From Algoriphagus taiwanensis (GTDB lineage Bacteria > Bacteroidota > Bacteroidia > Cytophagales > Cyclobacteriaceae): 64,000 nucleotides of DNA. The DNA lies in assembly GCF_036245645.1 (NCBI RefSeq), contig NZ_BTPE01000004.1:186001-250000 (forward strand), given 5' to 3'. The position numbers and the translations under genes were made by a program. The notes below the pieces were generated by a model, which was not told the origin of the DNA, did not search any database, and saw only the letters and a list, made by a program, of their open reading frames with translations. This document shows, piece by piece, positions 42,053 to 51,834 of this stretch. The first letter of the stretch is position 1. The number at the start of each line of letters is the position of its first letter.

Positions 42053-43366
42053 ATGGAAACTTTAATTATGGTGGGACAGCTGCTCTTGGGATTATCCATC
42101 CTGGTGGGCCTTCATGAGCTGGGTCACTTGCTTACCGCCAAGATGTTTGGCATGAGAGTAGAAAAATTCTCCATCGGTTTTCCTCCGAAAATCGCAGGAT
42201 TCCAATGGGGGGAAACCGAATATTCCATCGGGGCGATTCCTTTGGGAGGATTTGTGAAAATCTCCGGGATGGTGGACGAGTCCATGGACACGGCACAGAT
42301 GGCCTCCGAGCCTCAGCCTTGGGAATTCCGGTCTAAGCCAGCCTGGCAGCGATTGATCGTGATGCTGGGAGGGATTATCGTCAACGTGATTACCGGGATT
42401 GTCATCTTTGTGGTCCTGGTTTACAAAAATGGAGAGACCTATTTTTCAAGAGATCAGGTTATCCAAAATGGAATCGTAGCTTATGAGTATGGAGAGGCTA
42501 TCGGTTTCCAAACGGGTGATAAAGTGCTTGACATCAATGGTGTTCCCTATCAGAGTATTACAGATCTGACTAGTGGTTCAGCTTTGCTGAGTGAGGATGG
42601 CTATTATACCGTGGATCGCAATGGAGAAACTTTGAAAATTGAGATCCCGAGAGGATTCATCAATACCTTCAATTCCGAAGAGGCATTCAGCAAGTTTGTT
42701 GCCGTCCGGTTTCCATTTGATGTTTTGGAAGTATCTCCGGATGGAGCTGCCAAGGCTGCGGGAATCGATGCTGGAGATAAGATTGTATCAGTCAATGGTC
42801 AGGAGATCATTTATTTTGATCAGCTTCAGTCGGCTTTGGCGGAGGTGAAAAATAAGGAAGCCCAATTGGTGATTTCCTCTGAAGGCACAATGGATACTCT
42901 AATGGTGCCTGTATCTGCCGAAGGGACGATCGGTATTGCGGCTAACCCGCTGATTGAACCGGTCAGAAGAGAATATGGGATAGGTGAGGCCCTTTCCAAA
43001 GGTACTGCCCGTGCTTTTGGAGTGGTGATTGTCAATGCCAAGGCTTTGGGTAAAATGTTTACCGGAGAGGTATCTGCCAAAAATGTGAGCGGTCCGATTG
43101 GGATGGCCAAAATCTATGGCAATCGTTGGGATTGGGTAAAATTCTGGAGCATCACCGGCTTGATATCCATGATTTTGGCCTTTATGAACTTGCTTCCGAT
43201 TCCAGCATTGGACGGAGGACACGTGATGTTTTTGCTTTATGAAATGGTGTCAGGAAGGGCTCCTTCAGACAAGTTTTTGGAGAACGCACAGAAAGTCGGC
43301 ATGGTCATCCTTTTGGCTTTGATGGTTTTCGCCATTGGAAATGATATCCTGAAGCTTTTTAGCTAG
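42053..43366 (+). CDS. rseP: Site-2 intramembrane zinc metalloprotease
   Basis: 437 residues. S2P family: zinc site HELGH in the first helix (about 22-26), second motif in the C-terminal membrane segment NLLPIPALDGGH (about 385-396), and two PDZ domains between (around 130-200 and 215-290, AAGIDAGDKIVSVNGQEI). RseP cleaves membrane-bound anti-sigma factors and remnant signal peptides. No sigma/anti-sigma pair is in the window. Starts directly after dxr (no gap). Confidence 0.95.
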   Translation: METLIMVGQLLLGLSILVGLHELGHLLTAKMFGMRVEKFSIGFPPKIAGFQWGETEYSIGAIPLGGFVKISGMVDESMDTAQMASEPQPWEFRSKPAWQRLIVMLGGIIVNVITGIVIFVVLVYKNGETYFSRDQVIQNGIVAYEYGEAIGFQTGDKVLDINGVPYQSITDLTSGSALLSEDGYYTVDRNGETLKIEIPRGFINTFNSEEAFSKFVAVRFPFDVLEVSPDGAAKAAGIDAGDKIVSVNGQEIIYFDQLQSALAEVKNKEAQLVISSEGTMDTLMVPVSAEGTIGIAANPLIEPVRREYGIGEALSKGTARAFGVVIVNAKALGKMFTGEVSAKNVSGPIGMAKIYGNRWDWVKFWSITGLISMILAFMNLLPIPALDGGHVMFLLYEMVSGRAPSDKFLENAQKVGMVILLALMVFAIGNDILKLFS

Positions 43367-43424
43367 TAGATTCTGAATTGACCCTAATTCCGCCTCGTAA
43401 CTGAGGAAGAAGATCAATACCAAG

Positions 43425-43455
43425 CAAGCCTGAAATCATTCAGGCTTGTTTTTTT
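43425..43455 (+). terminator. Terminator of dxr-rseP
   Basis: CAAGCCTGAA (43425-43434) pairs perfectly with TTCAGGCTTG (43439-43448), then a run of seven T. 59 bases after the rseP stop. Confidence 0.9.
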
Positions 43456-43614
43456 CCTCCTCCATCGTCCCTAAAATCCACTCATCTGTAGTGTGATTGA
43501 CCATTAATTTTTTTGGCTTGCAGAGGCTGTGAATCATGAAAATTTTGGAAAGAAAAAGAGTGAAAATCAACCTCAAAAAAATAAGTTTCCTATTTTCAAA
43601 TAAATAACTAATAA

Positions 43615-43644
43615 TTGGCAGGGAGGGATTGTTTTTTAATTTTT
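43615..43644 (+). promoter_or_regulatory. Candidate Bacteroidota promoter
   Basis: TTG (43615-43617), 19-base spacer, TAATTTTT (43637-43644; one mismatch). It lies 32 bases before the barrel-protein start at 43676 in an otherwise empty AT-rich region. Confidence 0.5.
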
Positions 43645-43675
43645 TCTTAGGTAAATCGGTCCCAAATCCAAGTTT

Positions 43676-44938
43676 ATGAAGAAAAAATATTCTTTTGCAT
43701 TTCTCTTATTTTTTTCGAGTGCCCTTTCCGTTTTTAGCCAAACCAAGACTTTTTCAGGTGAAAGGTGGTCCACTGTTCCTTTGGGCAGCATGCAGGAGTC
43801 TGATTTCGTGATTTTGGCTTCCGGGGAAAAAGTATTTGGGACCGTCATCCGCAATTACAATATGACGGATTATCCAAAAGTAGAATTTGAAGCAAAAGGG
43901 GTTAGAACTTCCTATTTGCCAAAAGATCTGGAGGGCTTTGGTCTGACCAATGGGCAGTTGTTTTATAGCCGAGTTTTGCCCGATGGTGAAGAGTTGGTAT
44001 TTCTTCAGGTCATGGTCTCGGGGGCCATCGAACTTAGTAAGTATCGGGGGAGGTATTTTTTGGACAATGGTTCTAAGTTTGAGGAGTTGATAGCTAAATA
44101 TGATATGGTGATGGTCAACAATCAGCCTGTAAAGCGATTCACCAAGCCCTATATCGCCACTCTGAAGAATTTCCTTACAGGAGAATGCGGAGTGGTTCGT
44201 TATTCTGAGATTGACAAACTGACTTTTGGGGATCAAGCTTTTGTTTCCATCATTCAGGAATATCTTCAGTGCAGCAATCAAAGCTATGAGTTTCATCTGA
44301 GTAGAATTCCTTCGATCCAGGTTTCCCCGATAGTGGGATTAGGATTCACCTATTTTTCCATAAGTCCTGAGGTGGAAAATCTGGATTTGGCCAATCAGCT
44401 TGGGACTAATTTAGGTTATTCAGGTTTTGTCGGGGTCAGATTTCATGATCTCAGGGTGTTTCCCCGATTTAGTACCGAATTGAGAGTTGCATTTTCCCTA
44501 TTTGAGACCACCTTGTCCTCGAGCTATTCCAGTAGTACCGTAGTCGTTACCGGAACAGAGACGCTCAGAGAATCGGCCATTTATATCCCCTGGTCTTTTC
44601 AATATAGCCTTTTAAAAAAGAAGCAATCTGAGCTTTACCTCGGATTTTCAGCCGGACTTTGGTTTGGGAATGTGGAAACCAGCGGAGGAATGGTAGATGA
44701 GCGATTTGTGTCAAACAATGAGACTATGATCTCTGAGGTGCCCATTACCCAAGCGCTGGATCCAAGATTTATTCCTGTAATAAAGTTGGGAACCAATTTT
44801 CGAATGAAGGGTAACAGGAGGTTTTTTACAGAGCTGGAATGGTCCACTCAGGGAGGTTATTATCAATTCAGCCTGATCAACCGCAGCTCAGAGTACGCCC
44901 GTCAACGATTATCCGTTCAGTTTGGAATTGAATTTTAA
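43676..44938 (+). CDS. Predicted outer-membrane beta-barrel protein, unknown family
   Basis: 420 residues, signal peptide ending VFSQ. Residues 35-200 form a soluble domain (DFVILASGEKVFGTVIRNYN, LPDGEELVFLQVMVSGAIEL) like those Bacteroidota proteins that read as GLUG/SH3-like strands; residues 215-420 alternate in the manner of an eight-stranded barrel and end SVQFGIEF with terminal Phe. I do not recognise a named family. It is followed three bases on by a large surface lipoprotein gene, so the two probably act as a barrel/lipoprotein pair. Confidence 0.72.
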   Translation: MKKKYSFAFLLFFSSALSVFSQTKTFSGERWSTVPLGSMQESDFVILASGEKVFGTVIRNYNMTDYPKVEFEAKGVRTSYLPKDLEGFGLTNGQLFYSRVLPDGEELVFLQVMVSGAIELSKYRGRYFLDNGSKFEELIAKYDMVMVNNQPVKRFTKPYIATLKNFLTGECGVVRYSEIDKLTFGDQAFVSIIQEYLQCSNQSYEFHLSRIPSIQVSPIVGLGFTYFSISPEVENLDLANQLGTNLGYSGFVGVRFHDLRVFPRFSTELRVAFSLFETTLSSSYSSSTVVVTGTETLRESAIYIPWSFQYSLLKKKQSELYLGFSAGLWFGNVETSGGMVDERFVSNNETMISEVPITQALDPRFIPVIKLGTNFRMKGNRRFFTELEWSTQGGYYQFSLINRSSEYARQRLSVQFGIEF

Positions 44939-44941
44939 GCT

Positions 44942-46999
44942 ATGAAATCAAAGATTTTTGCCCTTTTCTTTATTTCCCTTTTGGGATTTTCCTGCGCAGA
45001 GGAAGAAGTCATCCCAAGGACCAATCCACGGTTTACAGTAGCCTTGGTGCAGCTAGTCGATGCGACAGGTGCTGAGTTTTCTGCCAGTATTCTGGATTTT
45101 GGTTCAGAAGAGATTGAGGAGTATGGATTTGCTTACGGGACCAATGTCAATCCCACCATCCTCAATGCAGATTATGTGAGTGAAACAGGTAAACCCGAAA
45201 GAGAATTTAAGCTGAAGGCCAGTCACTCCATGAAGGTCGGGGATATCATCTTCGTTTCGGCTTTTCTCAAAACAACGAAGGGAACCATTTATTCCAAGCC
45301 ATACAGCTTTACCAGTCAGGGTTCTGATGGGTTTATTTTTGACCGGATTGAAATTCCCAGCGAAGTTTACTTCGGCGATACTTTGAAGGTTTTTGCGAGT
45401 AACTTGTCAAAAGTTGGAAATAAATATGCTGCCAAAATCCAAGGAGTAATAGCTCCGATAGGGCAGATCAAAGAAGATTACTTTGAGGTAATCATTCCGA
45501 GAGGAATTGGTTTTTTACAAGATCAAGGAATGGAGCAGATGTTTGAGGTTGAGTTCGATGTAGCAGGAAAAACCCTTAAAGTCGAGAAAGCCTTTAATTT
45601 CAAAAAACCGCAAATTGAAATAATGCCATCACAGCCTTTGGGGTACACTGAAGACCTATTGATCAAAGGTGAATACTTGGAAGACCGATACCTTCAGGTA
45701 AAATACAAGAATCAGAATGGAGAGACATTCATTTTGGATGTAGATGGAAACGGAGACCAGGAAATCAGAGTAGGGTTGAACGCCCTGTTTACTGAAAGGG
45801 AGCCTCAACTCGAACTGATCATCAGAGGAAATTCCTACACGGTAGACAAGCTTTTGTCCTTGAAAGAAACGGTGATTTTGCCGGGTCAAGAAACCACTTT
45901 TAATGGATCATCGGGATTTTTTATTCTGAAAGGTGAAAACTTTAATCCCAAATCTGTGGATTTCAATAAGATTGAATTTTCTCCTGATATTTTTCGGTAT
46001 CAGGTCAATTCCCTGACCTCCGAAGAGATGGAGATTTCATTCGAATACGTAGGAGAAAAACCTGCCAAAAGAGAAATATCCCTTACGCTCAATAATGCGG
46101 GTCAACAAACCAAGGATTCTTTTTCCATCACTTGGACAGCCCCGGGTATTCCTGTTATTCCATTTGATGAATCATATTATGGGATAAGCGGTCGGGCCGT
46201 GGCTGTGGGAAACAAGGGATACTTGATCTCATCCAATGGTGTTTTTGAAATAGATCCAATCGCCCAAACCGTCAAATTATCAGCTCAGTTTCCGTTTCCG
46301 GTGAATGATCCAACGAGTCTTTTTGCCATTGAAGGCGAAGGTAAAATCTATTTTGCCGCCTATTCAAGTTATAATCCCACGGATCCCAAGTTGTTTTATT
46401 CCTTTGATCCTGTAGCAAAGAAAGTGACCCAGTTGCCATCAATCCCGAGTGAGGACCATTCGTTTCAGTCGGTAGTGATCGTTGACGGCCAACTTTATTA
46501 CCAAGGGGATAAAATAATTCCCGAAACAGGATATGACGGGGATATTCAGAGGTATTTGTTTGATTTTAAGTCCAAGGAATGGAAAAAGCTGCCTAGTCTC
46601 AGTCAGCACGATGGGGTGTATAATTTTTACACCTCTTTCGAATGGAATGGCGAGCTCTATGCTTCAACATACGTTGCCTTTGATGAAACGACTCGGTATG
46701 GTATGGGTATTTATAAATTCAACAAGGCTAAGCTGGAGTGGGAGCTTTTCCGATTTTTAGAAAATCAGATGTTTTTCTCTAAAGCAAATCAAACCGTACA
46801 GATTGGAAATCGGGTGTACTTCAAATCTGAATATATCTGGACTGTATTGGATTTGGATACCTGGCAAGCGGAAAGTCCTGATTATCTAAATAGTAGATAC
46901 GGATTTGCAGATGCAAAAACTGCTTTTCAGGTGGGTAATGTATTTTACCTTTGGGGCTTTAACAGTATTTTTGAGTTTGACCCGAAGTATTTCTATTGA
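44942..46999 (+). CDS. Large surface lipoprotein with Ig-like domains and Kelch-like propeller
   Basis: 685 residues, lipobox FSCAEEE (Cys at about 18). The first 380 residues look like a chain of Ig/IPT-like beta domains (RIEIPSEVYFGDTLKVFASNL; QPLGYTEDLLIKGEYL; GSSGFFILKGENFNPKSV). The C-terminal 290 are a Kelch-like propeller (GISGRAVAVGNKGYLISSNGVFEID; KIYFAAYSSYNP; LYYQGDKI; RVYFKSE). Combination with the preceding barrel suggests a surface binding or adhesion role. No enzyme motif. Distinct from the BtuG-like propeller. Confidence 0.75.
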   Translation: MKSKIFALFFISLLGFSCAEEEVIPRTNPRFTVALVQLVDATGAEFSASILDFGSEEIEEYGFAYGTNVNPTILNADYVSETGKPEREFKLKASHSMKVGDIIFVSAFLKTTKGTIYSKPYSFTSQGSDGFIFDRIEIPSEVYFGDTLKVFASNLSKVGNKYAAKIQGVIAPIGQIKEDYFEVIIPRGIGFLQDQGMEQMFEVEFDVAGKTLKVEKAFNFKKPQIEIMPSQPLGYTEDLLIKGEYLEDRYLQVKYKNQNGETFILDVDGNGDQEIRVGLNALFTEREPQLELIIRGNSYTVDKLLSLKETVILPGQETTFNGSSGFFILKGENFNPKSVDFNKIEFSPDIFRYQVNSLTSEEMEISFEYVGEKPAKREISLTLNNAGQQTKDSFSITWTAPGIPVIPFDESYYGISGRAVAVGNKGYLISSNGVFEIDPIAQTVKLSAQFPFPVNDPTSLFAIEGEGKIYFAAYSSYNPTDPKLFYSFDPVAKKVTQLPSIPSEDHSFQSVVIVDGQLYYQGDKIIPETGYDGDIQRYLFDFKSKEWKKLPSLSQHDGVYNFYTSFEWNGELYASTYVAFDETTRYGMGIYKFNKAKLEWELFRFLENQMFFSKANQTVQIGNRVYFKSEYIWTVLDLDTWQAESPDYLNSRYGFADAKTAFQVGNVFYLWGFNSIFEFDPKYFY

Positions 47000-47065
47000 T
47001 TTATAGAGGGGTTCCCTGCCATTTTGACCCTTTCTTCTTTTGGCACTGACCTTGAACCATATGGG

Positions 47066-47100
47066 AGAACCTTCGTTATTTGAGGGTTCTTCTCTTATTT
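47066..47100 (+). terminator. Weak terminator before lon
   Basis: AGAACCTTC (47066-47074) pairs with GAGGGTTCT (47082-47090, one G-T pair), then T-rich TCTCTTATTTT. 66 bases after the lipoprotein stop. Confidence 0.6.
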
Positions 47101-47137
47101 TAGCTATATACGACAGCCCGTCTGTCAATGTGTCCAT

Positions 47138-49615
47138 ATGAGCCAATACGAAACTAATATTTTCCAAAACATGATGAACGGAGATTTTGCCGGCGAGGGA
47201 GACTTGATCCAACTGATTACTGATGAAGAGGAGCAGGATCCAAGCAGCGAGACCTACGTCGAGGAGATTCCCATTCTTTCTGTCCGCAACACGGTGCTCT
47301 TTCCCGGTGTGGTCATCCCAATCACGGTAGGACGTCAGCGCTCTATCCGTTTGGTGAAAAAAGCCCACAAAGGAAACAAGCTGATCGGAGTCTGCGCCCA
47401 AATCAATCCCAACAATGACGATCCTTCTTGGGAAGATATCTATCACGTAGGGACTTTGGCTAAAATCATCAAGATGATTGTCCTGCCTGATGGAAATACT
47501 ACCATCATCATTCAGGGGAAAAAGCGCTTCCAAATCAAGGAAACCCTGTCTGATGATCCGTATTTTACTGCCAAGGTGGAGTATCTGGAGGAGAATTTCC
47601 CCAAAAACTCCAAGAAAATCAAAGCGCTGGAGGAGTCCCTGAAAGAAGCAGCTACCAAAATCTTGCATCTGAATCCCGAGATTCCAAGAGAGGCTCAGGT
47701 GGCATTGGACAATATCGATAATACGCCTTTCCTGACGCATTTCCTTTCGTCCAACATCAACGCTCCTGTAGAGGCCAAGCAGCGTCTTTTGGAGATCAAT
47801 GACGGGGTGGAGCGGGCTACCCTGCTTTTGGAATTTATGATGAAGGACATCCAAATGCTGGAATTGAAGTCCGAAATCCAGAAGAAAGTCCATACAGATA
47901 TCGATCAGCAGCAAAGGGATTACTTCCTGCGTCAGCAGATGAAGGTCCTTCAGACTGAATTGGGTGAAGAAGGCCCTGAAAAAGAGGTAGAAGACCTGAG
48001 AGTAAGAGGAGCTCAAAAAAACTGGCCAGCAGAAGTGAAAAAGCACTTTGAAAAAGAGCTGGATAAAATCCTCCGGATCAACCCCTCAGCAGCAGAATAT
48101 CCCATCGCGCTCAACTATGCCGAAACGATGGTTGAGCTGCCTTGGAATGAATTCACTCAGGATAATTTTGACCTGAAGCATGCCCGGGCTATTCTCGATG
48201 CGGATCACTTTGGACTGGAAAAGGTAAAAGACAGAATCATTGAATACCTCGCCGTTCTCAAGTTGAAAAATGACTTGAAAGGCCCGATTCTATGCCTTTA
48301 CGGCCCTCCGGGCGTGGGGAAAACTTCCCTTGGAAAATCCATCGCGGCTGCTTTGGGGAGGAAATACATTCGGATGTCTTTGGGAGGCCTTCATGATGAG
48401 GCAGAGATTCGCGGTCATCGCAAAACCTATGTTGGCGCGATGCCGGGGAAAATCATCCAAAACATGAAAAAAGTCAAAATCTCCAATCCAGTCTTTGTTT
48501 TGGATGAGATTGACAAGCTCTCCTCGGACTTTAGAGGAGATCCTTCTTCTGCCTTTCTGGAAGTGTTGGATCCGGAGCAAAATTTTGCTTTCCTAGACAA
48601 TTACCTTGAGGTAGAATACGACCTGAGCAAAGTGCTTTTTATCGCTACAGCCAACTCACTGGATACGATTCAGCCCGCCCTCAGAGACCGAATGGAAATC
48701 ATTGAGGTCACCGGCTACACCCTAGAGGAAAAGCTCGAGATAGCCAAGCGTCACTTGGTACCAAAGCAAAGAAAAGAACATGGCCTAAAGTCAAAAGACA
48801 TTTCTTTTGAAAAGGCTGCTTTGACTAAAATCATCGAAGACTACACCCGGGAATCCGGAGTGAGAAATCTGGAGCGTGCCATCGGAAAAGTAGTCCGCAA
48901 CATAGCCAAATCCATAGCCATGGAGGAGGAATATGACCATAAAATCACTCCTGACGCAGTGAGAAAGATCTTGGGTTCGGAGATTTTTGACAAAGAAAGC
49001 TATCAGGACAATAGCGAAGCTGGGGTGGTAACCGGGCTGGCTTGGACTAGTGTAGGAGGTGAAATCCTCTTCATTGAATCCAGTCTCAGCAAGGGTCGGG
49101 GCAAATTGACCCTATCTGGTCAGCTGGGAGATGTGATGAAAGAGTCGGCTATGACTGCGCTATCCTATCTCAAGTCCAAAGCTGAAACCCTAGGCATTGA
49201 CCATCGGGTTTTTGACCAATATGATCTTCACATTCACGTGCCTGCTGGTGCAGTTCCAAAAGACGGACCTTCGGCTGGTATCACTATGCTCACGGCTATG
49301 GCTTCTGTTTACACCCAAAGAAAGGTAAAAGCAAAAGTTGCAATGACCGGAGAGATCAGTCTGATTGGGAAAGTCATGCCTGTGGGAGGAATCAAGGAGA
49401 AAATCCTAGCGGCAAAAAGAGCAGGGATTAAGGAGATCATTCTTTGCAAGAAGAACAAACGAGATATTGAAGAGATCGATCCACAGTATGTCAAAGGAAT
49501 CACTTTCCATTTTGTGGACCGGGTAGGAGAGGTTTTGGAAGTTGCCTTGACCAAGTACAAGGTGGATAAGCCGATGAAGTTTACCTTCACGGAGGAGAAT
49601 AAGTCAAAGGATTAA
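47138..49615 (+). CDS. lon: ATP-dependent Lon protease
   Basis: 825 residues. N-terminal LON substrate domain (about 40-240, ILSVRNTVLFPGVVIPITVGR), coiled coil, AAA+ module with Walker A GPPGVGKTS (about 388-396) and Walker B FVLDEIDKL, and the C-terminal peptidase with catalytic Ser in KDGPSAGIT (about 711) and Lys in IGKVMPVGGIKEK (about 754). Degrades damaged and regulatory proteins. Followed 65 bases later by hslU, forming a cluster of cytoplasmic ATP-dependent proteases. Confidence 0.97.
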   Translation: MSQYETNIFQNMMNGDFAGEGDLIQLITDEEEQDPSSETYVEEIPILSVRNTVLFPGVVIPITVGRQRSIRLVKKAHKGNKLIGVCAQINPNNDDPSWEDIYHVGTLAKIIKMIVLPDGNTTIIIQGKKRFQIKETLSDDPYFTAKVEYLEENFPKNSKKIKALEESLKEAATKILHLNPEIPREAQVALDNIDNTPFLTHFLSSNINAPVEAKQRLLEINDGVERATLLLEFMMKDIQMLELKSEIQKKVHTDIDQQQRDYFLRQQMKVLQTELGEEGPEKEVEDLRVRGAQKNWPAEVKKHFEKELDKILRINPSAAEYPIALNYAETMVELPWNEFTQDNFDLKHARAILDADHFGLEKVKDRIIEYLAVLKLKNDLKGPILCLYGPPGVGKTSLGKSIAAALGRKYIRMSLGGLHDEAEIRGHRKTYVGAMPGKIIQNMKKVKISNPVFVLDEIDKLSSDFRGDPSSAFLEVLDPEQNFAFLDNYLEVEYDLSKVLFIATANSLDTIQPALRDRMEIIEVTGYTLEEKLEIAKRHLVPKQRKEHGLKSKDISFEKAALTKIIEDYTRESGVRNLERAIGKVVRNIAKSIAMEEEYDHKITPDAVRKILGSEIFDKESYQDNSEAGVVTGLAWTSVGGEILFIESSLSKGRGKLTLSGQLGDVMKESAMTALSYLKSKAETLGIDHRVFDQYDLHIHVPAGAVPKDGPSAGITMLTAMASVYTQRKVKAKVAMTGEISLIGKVMPVGGIKEKILAAKRAGIKEIILCKKNKRDIEEIDPQYVKGITFHFVDRVGEVLEVALTKYKVDKPMKFTFTEENKSKD

Positions 49616-49680
49616 TTGAATCCTTTGCAAAAAGAGCTAGTGTTTAGGGCGTGTCAAGCCCATTACTTAATGATTATAGC

Positions 49681-51078
49681 ATGCATACAATAGGTTCACT
49701 CACTCCTCGGCAAATAGTCGGGGAGTTGGACAAATACATCATCGGTCAAAAGGACGCCAAAAGAAACGTAGCCATTGCTCTGCGCAACAGAATCCGCAGG
49801 ATGATGGTTAAATCTGAAATTCAAAAGGATATCGTGCCAAACAATATCCTGATGATAGGAAGTACCGGGGTCGGAAAGACCGAAATCGCCCGCAGACTGG
49901 CCAAGATTGCTCAAGCTCCATTTACCAAAGTAGAAGCCTCAAAGTTTACAGAGGTCGGATATGTAGGGAGAGATGTAGAAAGCATGGTTCGTGACTTGGT
50001 CGAGCAGGCAGTTCATTTGGTACGCGAGGTGAAAAATGAGGCAGTAAAAATCAAAGCTGCTGAGGCAGTGGAGGAAATCATCTTGGATATTCTGATTCCT
50101 CCAGTCAAAAGTCCTGGTTTTAACCGTACTATGCCTGTGGCTACTGAGACAAATGCTGAACCGAGCTCTGATGAGGAGTTGAATGAGCGAACTCGTGAAC
50201 GATTCAGAGAAAAGCTCCGTAACGGAGAATTGGATGATCGAAAGATTGAGATCAATGTCAAGGCGGGTTCGCCGGTGGGGATTGGGATGATAGGCAACGG
50301 AATGATAGACGATGCCAGTATGGCTGGACTTCAGGACATGATCTCCGGAATGATGCCTAAAAAGACCAAGAAAAGAAAACTGAGTATCGCTGAAGCCAGG
50401 AAAGTTCTTCTCGAAGAGGAAACGTCCAAATTGGTGGATTTTGACGAAGTCAAAGAAGAAGCGATCAAACTTGCTGAAAACAACGGGATTATCTTCATTG
50501 ATGAAATTGATAAAATCGCTTCGAAATCCGGCAAAAATGGAGGAGGACCTGATGTGAGTCGGGAAGGGGTACAGCGAGATTTGCTCCCCATCGTGGAGGG
50601 ATCGGCTGTGACTACCAAATATGGCGTAATCAATACTGACCATGTTTTGTTTATTGCTGCAGGGGCCTTTCATGTCAGTAAGCCGTCGGATCTTATTCCG
50701 GAGCTTCAGGGGAGATTTCCAATCCGCGTGGAGCTTAATAGCCTGACTCAGGAGGATTTTTCGAGGATTCTCCGAGAGCCAAAAAATGCCTTGACCAAGC
50801 AATACCAAGCCCTTTTTGAAGCGGAGCAGGTTTCCTTGGAGTTCAATGACGAGGCGATCGAGGAAATCGCCCGATTGGCTTTTTTGATCAATCAAGAAGT
50901 GGAAAACATCGGAGCAAGACGGCTCCATACGGTCATGAGTCACTTGTTGAACGATTTCCTTTTTGAGGTGCCAGATACTATTGAGCCCAACTCCAAGATT
51001 ATGGTTACCAAGGAGATGGTTCAGGATCGATTGAGCAGTTTGGTCAAGAACAGAGACTTATCACAATACATTCTATAA
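49681..51078 (+). CDS. hslU: HslU, ATPase subunit of the HslUV protease
   Basis: 465 residues from ATG 49681 (a GTG at 49651 adds ten residues). AAA+ Clp/HslU family: LTPRQIVGELDKYIIGQ start, Walker A GSTGVGKTE, the I-domain region (about 130-250), Walker B IIFIDEIDKIA and sensor LQGRFPIRVEL; ends in the conserved tail DLSQYIL that activates HslV. The peptidase gene hslV is not adjacent, unlike in Proteobacteria where hslV directly precedes hslU. Confidence 0.95.
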   Translation: MHTIGSLTPRQIVGELDKYIIGQKDAKRNVAIALRNRIRRMMVKSEIQKDIVPNNILMIGSTGVGKTEIARRLAKIAQAPFTKVEASKFTEVGYVGRDVESMVRDLVEQAVHLVREVKNEAVKIKAAEAVEEIILDILIPPVKSPGFNRTMPVATETNAEPSSDEELNERTRERFREKLRNGELDDRKIEINVKAGSPVGIGMIGNGMIDDASMAGLQDMISGMMPKKTKKRKLSIAEARKVLLEEETSKLVDFDEVKEEAIKLAENNGIIFIDEIDKIASKSGKNGGGPDVSREGVQRDLLPIVEGSAVTTKYGVINTDHVLFIAAGAFHVSKPSDLIPELQGRFPIRVELNSLTQEDFSRILREPKNALTKQYQALFEAEQVSLEFNDEAIEEIARLAFLINQEVENIGARRLHTVMSHLLNDFLFEVPDTIEPNSKIMVTKEMVQDRLSSLVKNRDLSQYIL

Positions 51079-51081
51079 ATT

Positions 51082-51106
51082 AAAAGGCCTTATTTGGGCC
51101 TTTTTT
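51082..51106 (+). terminator. Terminator of hslU, abutting the next start codon
   Basis: AAAAGGCC (51082-51089) pairs with GGCCTTTT (51097-51104) and runs into T. It ends six bases before the ATG of the SDR gene at 51112. Confidence 0.75.
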
Positions 51107-51111
51107 CTCTT

Positions 51112-51834
51112 ATGAAAACTCTACTTATCCTTACCGGGCACAGCAAGGGCTTAGGACACGCTATTTTGGATCAATATCTTAAATGGAAGGAGATTCAGGT
51201 AGTAGCTATTTCCAGATCCACTTTGGGGATCGAAGATGAACGGGTAAAGGAATTGTCTTTGGATATCAGTGATCTAAGTGCGCTCGAGGCAATTCTTCCC
51301 CGTATTTTTCCAAAGGAATCCTTCGAAAGATACGTTCTCATCAATAATGCGGGATGGATAGGAGAGGTGAAGCCTGTAGGAAAGCTTAATCCGAAAGGAA
51401 TTCAGCGTGCAATGAATCTGAACCTCTTGGCACCGATGATGATTACGGATGGATTTGTGAAGGCTTACAGTGAAAGTCCAGGAGAGAAGGTGGTCATCAA
51501 TATCAGTTCGGGAGCAGCCCACAAGCCTCTTTCCGGCTGGTCGGAGTATTGTAGTAGCAAGGCCGGTTTGGCTATGTTTTCAAAAGTGGCTCAGGAGGAG
51601 TTAAGGGGTTGCGGAATCAGGGTATTTTCCTTAGCTCCGGGAATAGTAGATACCGAAATGCAGGCAGAGATTCGGAGTGCGAAGGCTGATGATTTTCCTG
51701 CTTTGGAGAGGTTTGTTGACTACAAAGCGAGCCAAAAACTCAGCTCTCCAGAGGAAGTTGCTGATAAGATCATCAGAATGATAGAATACCCTGATCGATT
51801 TGAAGGAGTGGTTCAGGATGTAAGAGACTTTTAG
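51112..51834 (+). CDS. Short-chain dehydrogenase/reductase
   Basis: 240 residues from ATG 51112; a TTG at 51094 lies inside the preceding hairpin and is unlikely. Classical SDR: cofactor motif LTGHSKGLG (about 7-15), INNAGW (about 83), catalytic Ser in NISSGAA and Tyr/Lys in YCSSKAG, then LAPGIVDTEM. Closest in style to sepiapterin-reductase/benzil-reductase-type SDRs; substrate unknown. Its last four bases overlap the convergent phosphatase gene. Confidence 0.88.
   Translation: MKTLLILTGHSKGLGHAILDQYLKWKEIQVVAISRSTLGIEDERVKELSLDISDLSALEAILPRIFPKESFERYVLINNAGWIGEVKPVGKLNPKGIQRAMNLNLLAPMMITDGFVKAYSESPGEKVVINISSGAAHKPLSGWSEYCSSKAGLAMFSKVAQEELRGCGIRVFSLAPGIVDTEMQAEIRSAKADDFPALERFVDYKASQKLSSPEEVADKIIRMIEYPDRFEGVVQDVRDF

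Noticed and set aside
46886..48046. Long minus-strand open frame of 386 codons
   Set aside because: It lies antisense to the start of lon; the product has no coherent domain and the opposite strand is a certain gene.
49939..50943. 334-codon minus-strand frame
   Set aside because: Antisense shadow of hslU; no recognisable motif.
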